A stretch of DNA of 64,000 nucleotides from Myxococcales bacterium (GCA_016720545.1 JADKKK010000023.1:1-64000); one strand, 5' to 3'; shown: positions 38,545-47,845, counted from the first letter of the stretch. The notes: a model not told the origin generated them from the sequence alone. A program made the numbers and translations.

Positions 38545-38568
38545 CCCCTTCGAGCACGCTCGAAGGGG
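38545..38568. repeat. perfect inverted repeat in the atpB-atpE spacer
   Basis: CCCCTTCGAGC-AC-GCTCGAAGGGG, an 11-bp perfect stem with a two-base loop, lies just after the atpB stop (minus strand). No T-run follows. It may be an intercistronic hairpin that stabilises or separates the atpB and atpE mRNA parts. Confidence 0.7.
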
Positions 38569-38575
38569 AGGAGAA

Positions 38576-39406
38576 TTAGGCGTGCGCCTTCGCGCCGATC
38601 TCCGCCTTGGCGTGGCCGTCCGCGTGGCCGTGGCCTTCGCCGTGGTCTTCGTGCTCGGTCGCCAGCGTGATGTAGATCGACGCGAGGAGGCAGAAGACGA
38701 GCGCCTGCACGCCAGCGACGAGCGTGCCGAGGATGAGGATGGGAATGGGGAGGAAGAGCGCGAAGATGGCCACCATGATCGACGCCAGGAGGTGGTCGAC
38801 CGCGATGTTGAGCATGAGGCGGAGCGCGAGCGTCACCGGGCGGATGACGAACATGGTGAGCAGCTCGAGCGGGAAGATGAGGATCGCGAGCGGGAGCACC
38901 GGCCCCATCATGTGCTTGAAGTAGCCGAGGCCGTTCTCCTTCACGCCGTAGTAGTTGAACGCGACGGCGATGATGATCGCGCAGGCCGCGGTGACGTTCA
39001 GGCTGGAGGTGGGCGGCAGGAAGCCCGGGATCATGCCGAGGAAGTTCGACACCAGGATGAAGAGGGCCGACGTGCCGATGATGGGGAAGTAACGCTTCGC
39101 CCGCTCGGGGCCCATCATGTCGCGCATCAACGTGTAGAAGTAGGTGACGACCACCTCGACCAGCGTGCGCAGCGAGAGCTTCTCGTCCGGGATGACCGAC
39201 TTGTCGTAGTCGGCGATCTGCTTGCGGACCGCGAACGCGATCCCCAGCAGGATGGCGACGACGAGCACCACCGCGGCGATGGGCTCGGCCTGATGATCGC
39301 CCACGGGGTGGTGCCCCACGAACGTGTTGCCGAAGTTCTCCATGTTCTTCCCGAGGGCGGGGAACATGGCGACCAGGTAGCTCAAAAAGGACGTGTGCTC
39401 CGGCAT
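38576..39406 (-). CDS. atpB: ATP synthase F0 subunit a
   Basis: 276 residues with five or six membrane helices. The essential arginine is in RPVTLALRLMLNI, followed by the late helix LIPIPILILGTLVAGVQALVFC-type region, as in all a-subunits, and FNYYGVKENGLGYFKHMMGP is also conserved. It conducts ions past the c-ring. The C-terminus is rich in His and acidic residues (HEDHGEGHGHADGHAK), an extension not seen in most a-subunits and possibly metal-binding. The order atpB then atpE is canonical; the b, delta and F1 genes are not in this window. Confidence 0.95.
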   Translation of the reverse strand: MPEHTSFLSYLVAMFPALGKNMENFGNTFVGHHPVGDHQAEPIAAVVLVVAILLGIAFAVRKQIADYDKSVIPDEKLSLRTLVEVVVTYFYTLMRDMMGPERAKRYFPIIGTSALFILVSNFLGMIPGFLPPTSSLNVTAACAIIIAVAFNYYGVKENGLGYFKHMMGPVLPLAILIFPLELLTMFVIRPVTLALRLMLNIAVDHLLASIMVAIFALFLPIPILILGTLVAGVQALVFCLLASIYITLATEHEDHGEGHGHADGHAKAEIGAKAHA

Positions 39407-39510
39407 GCGAGTGCGCTTCCTATCACAGGTTTTTTGAGAAAAGCACCATTCGTTGCGCCCGAAAGAGAGCGCGAAATATTTTCGCAGAGAGGCTCTTTTT
39501 GCCGAGAAAT

Positions 39511-40012
39511 CTACGACTTACCACGATCGCGCCGTGTGGAGCGGCGCGGCCGGAGCGCGGGCGCGAGACCCCGCAGCGATACGCCGAGGGGCAAACATCC
39601 GTATCCGACGACCAGTCCTATGGGGTCGACGAGGGCCCGCGTCATCAGCGCCCAGATGCCGCCGAACAGCACGAGCATCTTGAGGACGCCGAGGAGCGCC
39701 CAGGCCGCAGAGAACGTGCTCTTGGGGGCGGCCGGCGCGGGCTCGGCGGGCTCTACGGGCTCGACCGGCTCGGCGGGCTCGGCGATCGCGCTCGCCGCGG
39801 CGCGGTCCTTGGCGGTCGTGCCGGCGGGCCCCTCGACAGGCTCGTCGGCTGGGGTGAGCAGCGCCTCGACCACGCGGATGAGGACGTAGAGGTTCGACGT
39901 GGCGATGGCGGCGCCGACGAGCACGGACGCGCCGGTGCGCGTTGGAGAGCGCGAACGCGCCGACCGTCAACGCGGCGCCGATCGCGGCGACGGGGACGAG
40001 CGCAGCGCGCAT
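39511..40012 (-). CDS. ATP synthase subunit-I-like membrane protein (frameshifted)
   Basis: Begins MRAALVPVAAIGAALTVGAF; a one-base indel near 39935 then joins SVLVGAAIATSNLYVLIRVV. A linker rich in Glu-Pro-Ala follows, then AWALLGVLKMLVLFGGIWALM and VDPIGLVVGYGCLPLG. The four hydrophobic helices and the position between an AtpZ-like gene and atpB match the poorly conserved AtpI/subunit I proteins, which assist c-ring assembly in other bacteria. The Pro/Glu linker between the helix pairs is unusual. Confidence 0.65.
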
Positions 40013-40059
40013 GGCGCCCCCTTCCGGCTCCGCGTCGCGCGGTCCGTCTTGCGGAGGCG

Positions 40060-40380
40060 TCACGGCTCGTCCGCCGGCGGTGCCGCGGGGGCCTTCGGCG
40101 GCGGGGGGTCGTCCTCGTAGCCGTCGGGCATGGGCACCTTCCACGGCGCCTGGCCGCGCTCGAGCTTCTCTTCCTTCTCGACGTCGCGCTCCATCTGCTT
40201 GGCCGCCTTGAAGAGCGCGCGGAACCCGGCGTAGACGCCCGCCAGCGTGAACAGGCCCGTCAGCCACCCGCGTGCGCCGACGCGCTCGTCCAGCCACTTG
40301 CCGATGAAGTAGCCCACGGCCATCGACACGATGAGCTCGATCCCGAGGGAGCCGTAGCGGCCGTAGGCCTTCCACTTCAT
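40060..40380 (-). CDS. AtpZ/AtpI-like protein (F0 assembly)
   Basis: 106 residues. Two membrane segments, LGIELIVSMAVGYFIGKWLD and GWLTGLFTLAGVYAGFRALF, are joined by the conserved DERVG turn, and a charged tail KAAKQMERDVEKEEKLERGQ follows. This is the ATPase_gene1/AtpZ pattern found at the head of F0 operons. Start ATG 40380 follows no obvious Shine-Dalgarno. It is 47 bases upstream of the subunit-I-like gene and starts the F0 transcript; a divergent promoter region (40381-40483) faces the QQYP protein gene. Confidence 0.82.
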   Translation of the reverse strand: MKWKAYGRYGSLGIELIVSMAVGYFIGKWLDERVGARGWLTGLFTLAGVYAGFRALFKAAKQMERDVEKEEKLERGQAPWKVPMPDGYEDDPPPPKAPAAPPADEP

Positions 40381-40483
40381 GGCCCGGCGGTACCACCCGG
40401 GGTGAGGCGGGTCAACGCGCGAGGACCGCCCGTCCCCGTGCGCCGCGCTTCGCGGGCGCGACCTGCCGCGGTACGCTCGGCCC

Positions 40484-41503
40484 ATGCTCTCTCCTCGGCG
40501 CTCCGCCCGCACCGCCACGCTCGTCGCGATCGCCCTCGCGTCCCTGGTCGCGCTGCCCGCTCGACCCGCCATCGCGCAGCAGCCGCCCCCCTACCCGCCG
40601 CAGCAGCAATACCCGCAGCAGCCGCCCCCCTACCCGCCGCAGCAGCAATACCCGCAGCAATACCCGCAGCAATACCCGCAGCAATACCCGCAGCAATACC
40701 CGCAGCAGTACCCGCAGCAGTATCCGCAGCAGTACCCGCAGCAGTATCCGCAGCAGTACCCGCAGCAGTACCCGCAGCAGTACCCGCAGCAGCCACCTCC
40801 CCAGGCGGCGCCGCCACCTCCGCCACCTCCCCCAGAGCCGGAGGTGCCCACGCACGCGCCGAGGTTCGCGCTCTACGTGGGCGGTCGCATCAACTACGTG
40901 GGCTGGCGGCGCGTTCTCGCGGACGCCCGCTCGGGAGAGACCGCGACCACCGGGCGCCTCGCGAAGAACGGCGCGAGCTTCCAGCTCGACCTCGGCGTTC
41001 GGCTCGCGAAGGCGTGGATCCCCTACGCGTTCCTCGAGCACGGGCTGCTCGGGCGGGGCGGGTACTTCGAGGGGGACGAGAACGCCCACTCCTCGACTAC
41101 GTTCTACGGCGGCGGGCTAAGGCACGTGTCGGGCGATCCGGACAGCGTGACGTTCCTCCAGGATCTCTCGGTCGGCGTGCGCAGCATCCGGGTGTCGAGC
41201 GGCGAGCAGTCGCTGAACCTCAGCACGTTCGAATGGGTGCGCCTCGGCCTCGGCGCGGAGATCCGGCTGCACACGCGGTTCACCCTGTCGCCGCTGGCGG
41301 CGATCCCGGCGGGCGGCATGAACGACGTGAGCGGCACCTTCACGCCGGGGCTCACGCAGGGCGTCGCCGGACCGCTGAACAAGTACACCCTCCAGAACAC
41401 GGCGGAGACCTCGCTGAGCTCGCCGCAGTCGAACTTCGTGGGGCGGCCTTACGTCGCCCTCTCCATCGGGCTCGGCTTCCACTTCGATCTCATCGGCGAC
41501 TGA
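40484..41503 (+). CDS. outer-membrane beta-barrel protein with Gln-Gln-Tyr-Pro tandem repeats
   Basis: A signal peptide (ATLVAIALASLVALPARPAI) is followed by PPYPPQQ and twelve tandem QQYP units (40643-40786), then a proline run. The C-terminal 220 residues are an outer-membrane-type beta-barrel with strands such as FALYVGGRINYVGWRRVL, SFQLDLGVRLAKAWIPYAFL, WVRLGLGAEIRLHTRFTLSP and a final RPYVALSIGLGFHFDLIGD. The 12-bp repeats in the DNA are nearly identical and keep frame. A QQYP stretch this long is unusual and may be a flexible or sticky periplasmic or surface segment. Function is unknown. Confidence 0.8.
   Translation: MLSPRRSARTATLVAIALASLVALPARPAIAQQPPPYPPQQQYPQQPPPYPPQQQYPQQYPQQYPQQYPQQYPQQYPQQYPQQYPQQYPQQYPQQYPQQYPQQPPPQAAPPPPPPPPEPEVPTHAPRFALYVGGRINYVGWRRVLADARSGETATTGRLAKNGASFQLDLGVRLAKAWIPYAFLEHGLLGRGGYFEGDENAHSSTTFYGGGLRHVSGDPDSVTFLQDLSVGVRSIRVSSGEQSLNLSTFEWVRLGLGAEIRLHTRFTLSPLAAIPAGGMNDVSGTFTPGLTQGVAGPLNKYTLQNTAETSLSSPQSNFVGRPYVALSIGLGFHFDLIGD
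40643..40786. repeat. 12 x 12-bp tandem repeat (QQYP)
   Basis: Twelve copies of CAGCARTAYCCG with only silent changes (CAA/CAG, TAC/TAT). The copies are almost identical, suggesting recent expansion. Confidence 0.95.
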
Positions 41504-41594
41504 GCGGGCGCGCCCCACGCGCTCATTGCCGTGTGCGTTCAAGTAGCTGGGAACGCCCCCGCGTCGCGGGCGGCGCCCGGGGACCACGCTCGGC

Positions 41595-42590
41595 TCACAT
41601 CTCCGGTCCAGCGTCCGCGCCGCCGGCGTCGTAGAAATAGCGCAGCGCCAGGCAGGCCAACGTGGACGGATACGACGCGGACACGTCGCGCCGGATGCCG
41701 AGCTCCACGCTCCATGCGCGGTCGACGTAGCCGACGCCACCCGAGACGGTGTGGACCCGCGTGCCCTCGTCGAAGCGGTAGCCCGCGCGGAGGGGGACGT
41801 GGTTGGCGAGGAAGACCTCGGCGCCGAACATGAACCGCCCGGAGGTCCGCCCGTGCGTCGTAAAGTCGGCCATGCCCTCGGCCTCGACGGAGACGATGCC
41901 GTTCTGGTAGCCGACGCCGCCGAGCATCAGGGTCGGCGCGACGCCGGTGCCCGGGTTCGAGAGGTTCTTGCCGACGAGGCCGATCCGCAGGCCGTCGAGG
42001 GGCACGGCCGTGACGCCGAGGTCCACCGTCGCGGTGTTGAAGACCGCCGCCCCTCGTGTGCCGCCCGAGACGAGCGAGTCGCCGAGCGGCCCCGCCGAGA
42101 CCGACTGGTTGACGCGGAGGTAGCGACCGGTCGCGCCCACGGAGAAGCGATCGACCAGCGGGTACGCGAGCGTGAGGCGCAGATCGGTCCACTGGCGCCG
42201 GACGACGTCCGGATCGGTGACGCTCCAGGTCCCGCCGAAGCCGCCCGCGATCCGGTTGGTGGCCGAGTCGACCACGGCGCCGCCGTAGCTCTGCCGGCGC
42301 GCCTCGGGCCCCCACGTGGCCAGACCCTCGAAATGGTACACCCGCGTGAGCGGCAGGTTCGCGGGGTTGCCCCAGAGGGCGTTCGTGGATGAGCCAAGGG
42401 CCGTTCGCGCACCGCCCATCGCGACCGAGCGCGGGTGCTGCACCTCCCCGAGGTCGAAGCCCTGCTCCGGCGAGGTGGTCGACGGATCGGCCGAGGCCGA
42501 GCTCGTAGCGGCCAAAGAGCCGGCCAGGGCGAGGCCGAAGACGGCGCTTCTGGCGCGGAGACGAGGACGCGGAGGGGTCACCGCCCTCAC
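41595..42590 (-). CDS. outer-membrane beta-barrel protein (PorV/UPF0164-like)
   Basis: 331 residues with a signal peptide (SAVFGLALAGSLAATSSASA). The early motif SVAMGGARTALGSSTNALWG followed by NPANL, where the barrel starts, matches PorV/UPF0164 and FadL-like proteins. The rest is a run of amphipathic strands (RLTLAYPLVDRFSVGATGRY, FMFGAEVFLANHVPLRAGYR, VSGGVGYVDRAWSVELGIRR). It ends LRYFYDAGGADAGPEM with no typical terminal aromatic signature. Transport of hydrophobic compounds or a partner role in secretion is possible. It is the last gene before the oriC-like region, pointing away from it. Confidence 0.8.
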   Translation of the reverse strand: MRAVTPPRPRLRARSAVFGLALAGSLAATSSASADPSTTSPEQGFDLGEVQHPRSVAMGGARTALGSSTNALWGNPANLPLTRVYHFEGLATWGPEARRQSYGGAVVDSATNRIAGGFGGTWSVTDPDVVRRQWTDLRLTLAYPLVDRFSVGATGRYLRVNQSVSAGPLGDSLVSGGTRGAAVFNTATVDLGVTAVPLDGLRIGLVGKNLSNPGTGVAPTLMLGGVGYQNGIVSVEAEGMADFTTHGRTSGRFMFGAEVFLANHVPLRAGYRFDEGTRVHTVSGGVGYVDRAWSVELGIRRDVSASYPSTLACLALRYFYDAGGADAGPEM

Positions 42591-43292
42591 CCTACCAAGG
42601 CCCCACGCGCGTGGACAGTTTCCAGCACCGATGGTTAGGACAGCACTTTCGCTATGTTAGCGAGTCTTGACAGCTCATTCGCCGAGAAATTGAGACATCA
42701 CTTTCGTGCACCCTTCACGGGCAGGCGCGATTCGGAAGTCGTTCTGCGAACTTGCCCGGAGGGCCTCGGAGGCCACCTCTGCGGGTCGATTTCGCGGGGG
42801 CTCTACAAGCAATAAAGTTGACACATATCCAGCATTTATAACTTTTTTTCGATTGCTCGTGGACGGGCGCGAACGGGGGGTGGTAGCTCCATGGACGTCG
42901 AAGCGAACGGTCGGCGGAGAGCGCACCAGAAGCGAGGGCCGAGGGGTCCCCGAGCCGGGTGCGTTGCCCCTCGATCGTTGGCCACGACATCCGGCTTCCT
43001 CGCGGAGCCGGCCTTTTCGCGTGCCTCACTCACGATAGCTCGACCCGACTCGCCCGTGTTCTCTGGCGAATCAGGGTGTCTTTTGGCCTCCGATTGTCCC
43101 CGTGTGGAAAAGCTGTGGAGTACTCCGGGCTCGCCTCCACGGTCGTAAGCTAACCACTTCGTATCGCTTCGTTATTCCCTGGACCTGGCCGGCCGATAGC
43201 CTGCGGAAAACCCGGGGATCTCTCGCCTGCGCACCCGTCTCGCGTCTTCCGCACTGTTCCGCGCTCTTTCGCGGCTGAGGGGCCTCTTTCTC
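42591..43292. other. candidate chromosomal replication origin (oriC) upstream of dnaA
   Basis: A 702-base non-coding region directly upstream of dnaA. It contains an AT-rich stretch at about 42806-42856, unusual for this DNA and suitable as an unwinding element. Two DnaA-box-like sequences stand in the same orientation 11 bp apart: TGTGGAAAA at 43103-43111 (one mismatch to TGTGGATAA) and TGTGGAGTA at 43114-43122 (two mismatches). A further AT-containing block is near 43145-43190. It also holds the dnaA promoter. No gene is supported here. Confidence 0.55.
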
Positions 43293-44759
43293 ATGGGCAT
43301 GATTGATCGCGCAGAAGACGAGCTGTGGCACGAGGCCGTGGCCTTCACGAGGGCCCGCTCGCCTGGCAGCTTCGAGCAGTGGTTCTGCGGCGTGCAGTTC
43401 GAGGGGCTGACCGACGGCGTGTTGTGCCTCCGCGCGAGGGACGAGTTCGTGCGCGATTGGGTCGAGCAGCACTTCCTCCCGAGCCTGAGCGACTTCTCCC
43501 GCGCCCGCACCGGCCTGACCATCCGGCCCGCGTGGTCCATCGGCGGGGACCTCGAGCGGCCCGTGGTCGACGGACCGCTCGCGCCCGCCGTCCGTCCCCG
43601 GGTGCTGCGCGCCTCCGCGCCACCGCCACCTCTGAACGCGACCTCGGCCCTCGGGGAGAGCGCTCCGGCGAGCGCGCGCCGGCCCACGCTGGGCTCCACC
43701 GGCGCTCCCGGGCCGGCCAGCTCGATCGGCGCGGTCCCGCCGATCGTGCTGAACCCGAAGTACACGTTCGCGAACTTCGTGGTCGGCCCTTCGAACCAGC
43801 TCGCCCACGCCGCGGCCATCGCGACCGCGGGCGGCGGCGGCCCTCGCCACAACCCGCTCTTCTTGTGTGGCCCCACCGGCCTCGGCAAGACGCACCTCGT
43901 CCACGCCGTGGCCCACCGCGTGCGCGCCGAGCGGCCGCACTCGCGCATCGTGTACATCTCGGCCGAGACCTTCGTGAACGAGTTCGTCGAGGCGCTCAAA
44001 GAGAACAAGATGGGCGAGTTCCGGGCGCGCTACCGCGACCGGTGCGATCTCCTGTTGGTCGACGACATCCAGTTCCTCGCCTCCAAGACGCAGACGCAGG
44101 AAGAGTTCTTCCACGCGTTCAACGCGCTCCACCAGGCCGACAAGCAGATCATCGTCACGAGCGATCGCTACCCGCAGCACCTCGAGCGCATGGAAGAGCG
44201 CCTCGTGTCGCGCTTCACGTGGGGGCTCGTCGCCGACATCCAGGGGCCCGAGCTCGAGACGCGCGCGTCGCCATCCTGCGCAAGAAGGCCGCGGCCGAGA
44301 ACGTCGAGCTCGAGCCGAACGTCGTGCTCCTGCTCGCGCAGGCCGTGCGCAGCAACGTGCGAGAGCTCGAGGGGGCGCTCATCCGGCTGCTCGCGAAGTC
44401 GAGCCTCCTGCACCGACCGATCGACGTCGACTTCGTGCGGGCCGAGCTCTCGGCGTCGATGCCGCGCGTGAGCGAGACGGGCGTCGCAGACGTCCAGCGT
44501 GAGGTCTGCCACCACTTCAAGCTGACCGAGCGCGAGCCGTGCTCGAAGGACCGCCACAAGAGCATCGCGTTCGCCCGTCACGTCGCCATGTACCGTGCAA
44601 GCAGCGGCTGAAGTCGAGCTACCCGAGCTCGGGCGCGCGTTCGGAAACCGCGACCACACGACGGTGATGAGCGCGGTGCGAAAGATCGAGGGGCTCCGCG
44701 AGAGCGACCCCGAGGTGCGCGGCCACCTCGAGGCCCTCGAGCGCAAGCTCGGGGGCTGA
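43293..44759 (+). CDS. dnaA: chromosomal replication initiator DnaA (two frameshifts)
   Basis: Domain I is MGMIDRAEDELWHEAVAFTR (WF-x-P-type helix SFEQWF), domain II a Pro/Ala-rich linker (90-150), and domain III the AAA+ core with Walker A GPTGLGKT (193-200), Walker B LLLVDDIQFL and sensor TSDRYPQHL. After an indel near 44270 (ELETRVAIL), domain III continues as VRELEGALIRLLA. A second indel near 44590 leads into domain IV, with CKQRLKSSYPELGRAFGNRD and HTTVMSAVRKI, the DNA-binding signature. It ends LERKLGG at TGA 44757-44759. As dnaA is essential, the breaks are sequence errors. Confidence 0.95.
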
Positions 44760-44798
44760 GCCACCGCAGGCGCAGGCCGCAGCTCGCGACGACTCGGG

Positions 44799-45062
44799 TC
44801 AGTCCTCGGGCCAGCGCCATGTGCCGAGCTCTTGGCCGGTGGGGTCGAAGGAGCGGTCGCCCATCGTGGTGAGCTCCGTTCGCCCGGGCTCGAAGCTGGC
44901 GAGGTCGACGTTGCCCGTCGGCGACACCCGCGTCACGAGGGCGGCGTGATCGGTGTGGGGTCCGCCCGGCCATCGGGCCACGCGCACCCAGACGATGCTC
45001 CCCACCCGCGGTCGTTTGGCGTCGTTCACGCCGTGCTCCCTTCGGTCGCGTGGCATAGGCAC
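44799..45062 (-). CDS. small hypothetical protein (87 residues)
   Basis: A compact, soluble protein: GSIVWVRVARWPGGPHTDHA, ALVTRVSPTGNVDLASFEPG, ending LGTWRWPED. The alternating pattern suggests a small beta-barrel, SH3-like or tudor-like fold (WVRV, VTRV, ELTTM), but I cannot place it in a family. It faces the dnaA end and shares no operon. Codon usage looks normal for the genome. The start could be the internal GTG (VNDAKRPRVG), giving a shorter form. Confidence 0.5.
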   Translation of the reverse strand: MPMPRDRREHGVNDAKRPRVGSIVWVRVARWPGGPHTDHAALVTRVSPTGNVDLASFEPGRTELTTMGDRSFDPTGQELGTWRWPED

Positions 45063-45305
45063 GCCGCTCGCCCGGGGCTCGCTTGCATGTTCTCGCGGTA
45101 GACCATGCCCGGAACGTAAGCGATCGCGGGCGGACGAGACATGGGGCGCGCGCCGGATCGACGAAAGGCGCCTTGTGGATCCCCGGCGCCGGTGCCGGAC
45201 TGCACCAGGGCGGGCCCGTCAGACAGGCCTTTGCCGACATTTGCCGACATTCCAAGGAACCGATCACGGCACGCGGGTTGCGTATTGCCTTCCCAGAGGC
45301 ACACC

Positions 45306-46525
45306 ATGCGACAGAAGCTCCTCAGCTGGCTCTCGGACCTCGCGACCGCTGGCGGCGGTGGCTCGCTCGCCGCGTCGCACGGCGACTCGGAGGACGGACC
45401 GCGGCTGCGAGGTTCGCGTCGGAGGAGCCTCCGCTCGTTCGTGCTCGCGCTAGCTTGTGGGCTCGTGCTCGCTCTGCTGAACGGCTCCCCGCGTGGGCCT
45501 ATCGCCCGGGTGGTGGGCAGTCGTTCGCCGCACCGCCGCCCCGTCCTGCGGCCGTCGCCTCGCCGCGCGTGAGTACGCCACGGCCTGCCCCCAGACCGCC
45601 ATCCCCTGCGCCCGGCGTCGTGCGCCCGGCGGGGGGGTGGAGCATCCCGACTCCCGCCGCTCCGCAGGCTCCCGTCGGGGAAGCCGTGGCGGCCCCCGAC
45701 CCCGCTCCGCCATACCAGCCGAGCAAGAGCCCCACCGTCTTCGCCGTCCTCATGCTTGTCGGCGGGAGCGCGGCCGTCGGCTTGGCGCTCTCGCGCTCTC
45801 GCGCGTCAGGCGCGTCAGGCAGGTCAGGCGCGTCAGGCGCGTCAGGGAATCCATGGGACGTCGAACATGGCGTGGGGAATGCGCCGGGGGGAACGGCGGG
45901 TTCGCCGGGAGCGCCCGTGGGCCCACTGCCTCTCATGGGGGATCTCGTCCAAGGCAAGTACAGGGTCGGACGGGAGCTGGAGCGTGACGAGTTTGGCGCG
46001 ACGTTCCAAGGCTTCCACGAGGGACTGGACGCCCACGTTCGTCTGTACTTCCTGCTGCCAGAGCACGCCGACTCCCAGGCGGCTCAGGCGCGGTTGTTCG
46101 AGAGGGTTCGCGGCTGGGCATCGACCAGGGACCCCAACCATCGGGTGGTCGACGCGGGGACGATGGAAGACGGCAGACCCTTCGTGGTCTTCGTCGAGGA
46201 GGGCGCCGGGCGGGCGCCGGTCGAAACGGTGAGAACGCCCGTGGGCCCACTGCCTGTCATGGGGACTCTCGTCCAAGGCAAGTATAGGGTCGGACGGGAG
46301 CTGGAGCGTGACGAGCTTGGCGTGATGTTCGAGGCCTCCCAGGAGCACCTGAACATCCCGCTTCGTCTGTACTTCCTCCTGCCGGAGCACGCGGACTCAC
46401 CGGTGGTTCAGGCGCAGCTTTGGGAGATGGTTCGCGGCTGGGCGTCGACTGGAGACCCCAACCATCGGGTGGCCGACGCGGGGACCATGGAAGACGGCAG
46501 GCTCTTCGTGGTCCTCGGGGCCTAG
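45306..46525 (+). CDS. membrane protein with two tandem degenerate protein-kinase N-lobe modules (one frameshift)
   Basis: The N-terminus MRQKLLSWLSDLATAGG leads to a hydrophobic segment RSFVLALACGLVLALLN. An indel near 45495 moves the frame into a Pro/Ala-rich region, then a second hydrophobic segment PTVFAVLMLVGGSAAVGLAL and a SGASG tract coded by a 9-bp tandem repeat. Two copies of a module of about 105 residues follow, starting at 45917 and 46241 (period 324 bp): GKYRVGRELERDEFGATFQG, LDAHVRLYFLLPEHADS, GRPFVVFVE. This looks like the N-lobe of a Ser/Thr kinase (GxGxxG, VALK, PEHA, DGRPF), but the Gly loop is degraded and the VALK lysine is replaced by Tyr. No catalytic C-lobe exists. It is probably a binding module. 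Confidence 0.7.
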
Positions 46526-46740
46526 CCGGAGGGCCCCTTGTATCTCGGTCCGGAGCTATCTTTGAAGCGTTGGAGGCAGACCTCGGCAGTCCGCTGGCCC
46601 CTTGGTCTCGAAGACCGGTTGTGGAGCATGGTCGCCGAGGTCTCGTCCTCTGACGTAAACCCGTACAGTTGCCTGAGCCCGAGCTCGTATCTTCAAGGAA
46701 GGGTTGCGTCAGAGGCCGCCCGCCACAGGGAGGCAGGCAG
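46526..46740. other. 215-base spacer between pseudokinase gene and IS110 transposase
   Basis: No gene is supported. It may hold the left end of the IS110-type element and the transposase promoter; the end sequences cannot be recognised without comparison. Confidence 0.35.
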
Positions 46741-47845
46741 ATGGAACCGATCAATCGATTCGTAGGCATCGACGTCTCGGGGGCCCACGTGGACGTGTTC
46801 GTACGTCCGGACGGGCACGCGAGGCGCTTCGATAGGGATGGGGAGCGCGAGGCGCTGCTCGAATATTTGAAACCGCTCAAGCCGACGCTCATCGTGATGG
46901 AGGCGACGGGAGGGCTCGAGGTGCCGGTCGCCGCAGCCATCGCAACGGCGAAGCTGCCGGTCGTAGTCATCAACCCAAGGCAGGCCCGTGACTTCGCGAA
47001 GGCGACAGGCCGGCTAGCGAAGACCGACGCCATCGACGCGGCAGTGCTCGCGCATTTTGCCGATGCGCTGCGACCCGAGGTGCGACCGTTGCCCGACGAG
47101 GCGAGCCGCGAGCTCGAGGCCTTGGTGGTACGCCGTCGTCAGCTCGTGGACATGCTCGTGGCGGAGAGACATCGTCTGCGCGTCTGCGCCTCGAACGCGA
47201 CCAAGGCAGGTCTCAAGAAGCACATCGAGTGGCTGCAGAAGCAGATCAAAGAGCTCGATGACGACATCGGGCGGAGCGTGCGAAAGAGCCCCATTTGGCG
47301 CGAGAAAGATGACCTGCTCCAGTCGGTTCCCGGCATCGGTCCGGTTGTATCTTCCACGCTTCTCGCATCGCTGCCCGAGCTCGGCACGCTCGACCGCAAG
47401 AAGATCTCCGCGCTCGTCGGGCTCGCCCCGCTGAACCGCGACAGTGGGACGATGCGCGGCAAGCGCACCATCTGGGGAGGCCGCGCCAGTGTGAGAGCCG
47501 TCCTCTACATGACCGCGACTGTGGCGGCGCAGCACAACCCCACGATCAAGGCCTTCTACGCTCGCCTCCTCGCCGTAGGAAGCCGAAGAAGGTCGCCCTC
47601 AACCGCCTGCATGCACAAGGGTGCTCATGGCGGTGAACGCGATCCTTCGAACGGGTCGCGGTTGGCAGCTGGGCCTCGCGCTCGCCCGCCCCCTGAGGGC
47701 TGCGACGAAGGAACGAACGCAGGTTCCCCTCTCGCGCCCTCGGGCTCAGGCGGCGGGGTCCCGGTCCGCCCGCAGGCACCCGACGACGAGCAAGCAAGCC
47801 GCCTACGCGCGCCGCCCCGCGCGAAGTCGCCCGTCGGCGCGGTAG
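46741..47845 (+). mobile_element. IS110-family transposase (frameshifted)
   Basis: DEDD-type transposase. The first acidic residue is in FVGIDVSGAHVDVF, the second in LIVMEATGGLEVPV and the next pair in LAKTDAIDAAVLAHFA. The C-terminal Transposase_20 domain has LLQSVPGIGPVVSSTLLASL, then SALVGLAPLNRDSGTMRGKR and the terminal GGRASVRAVLYMTA. Indels near 47575 and 47610 break the end (expected text KPKKVALTACMHKVLMAVNA, then NAILRTGRGW). After RTGRGW the frame runs on to 47845 with doubtful homology. IS110 members insert by a bridge-RNA-guided route with no terminal repeats. The ends of the element are not determined. Confidence 0.8.

Noticed and set aside
44799..44830. A DnaA end fragment continuing beyond 44759
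   Set aside because: The DnaA signature ends at LERKLGG and TGA 44757-44759; the next sequence reads as a different small gene on the other strand.
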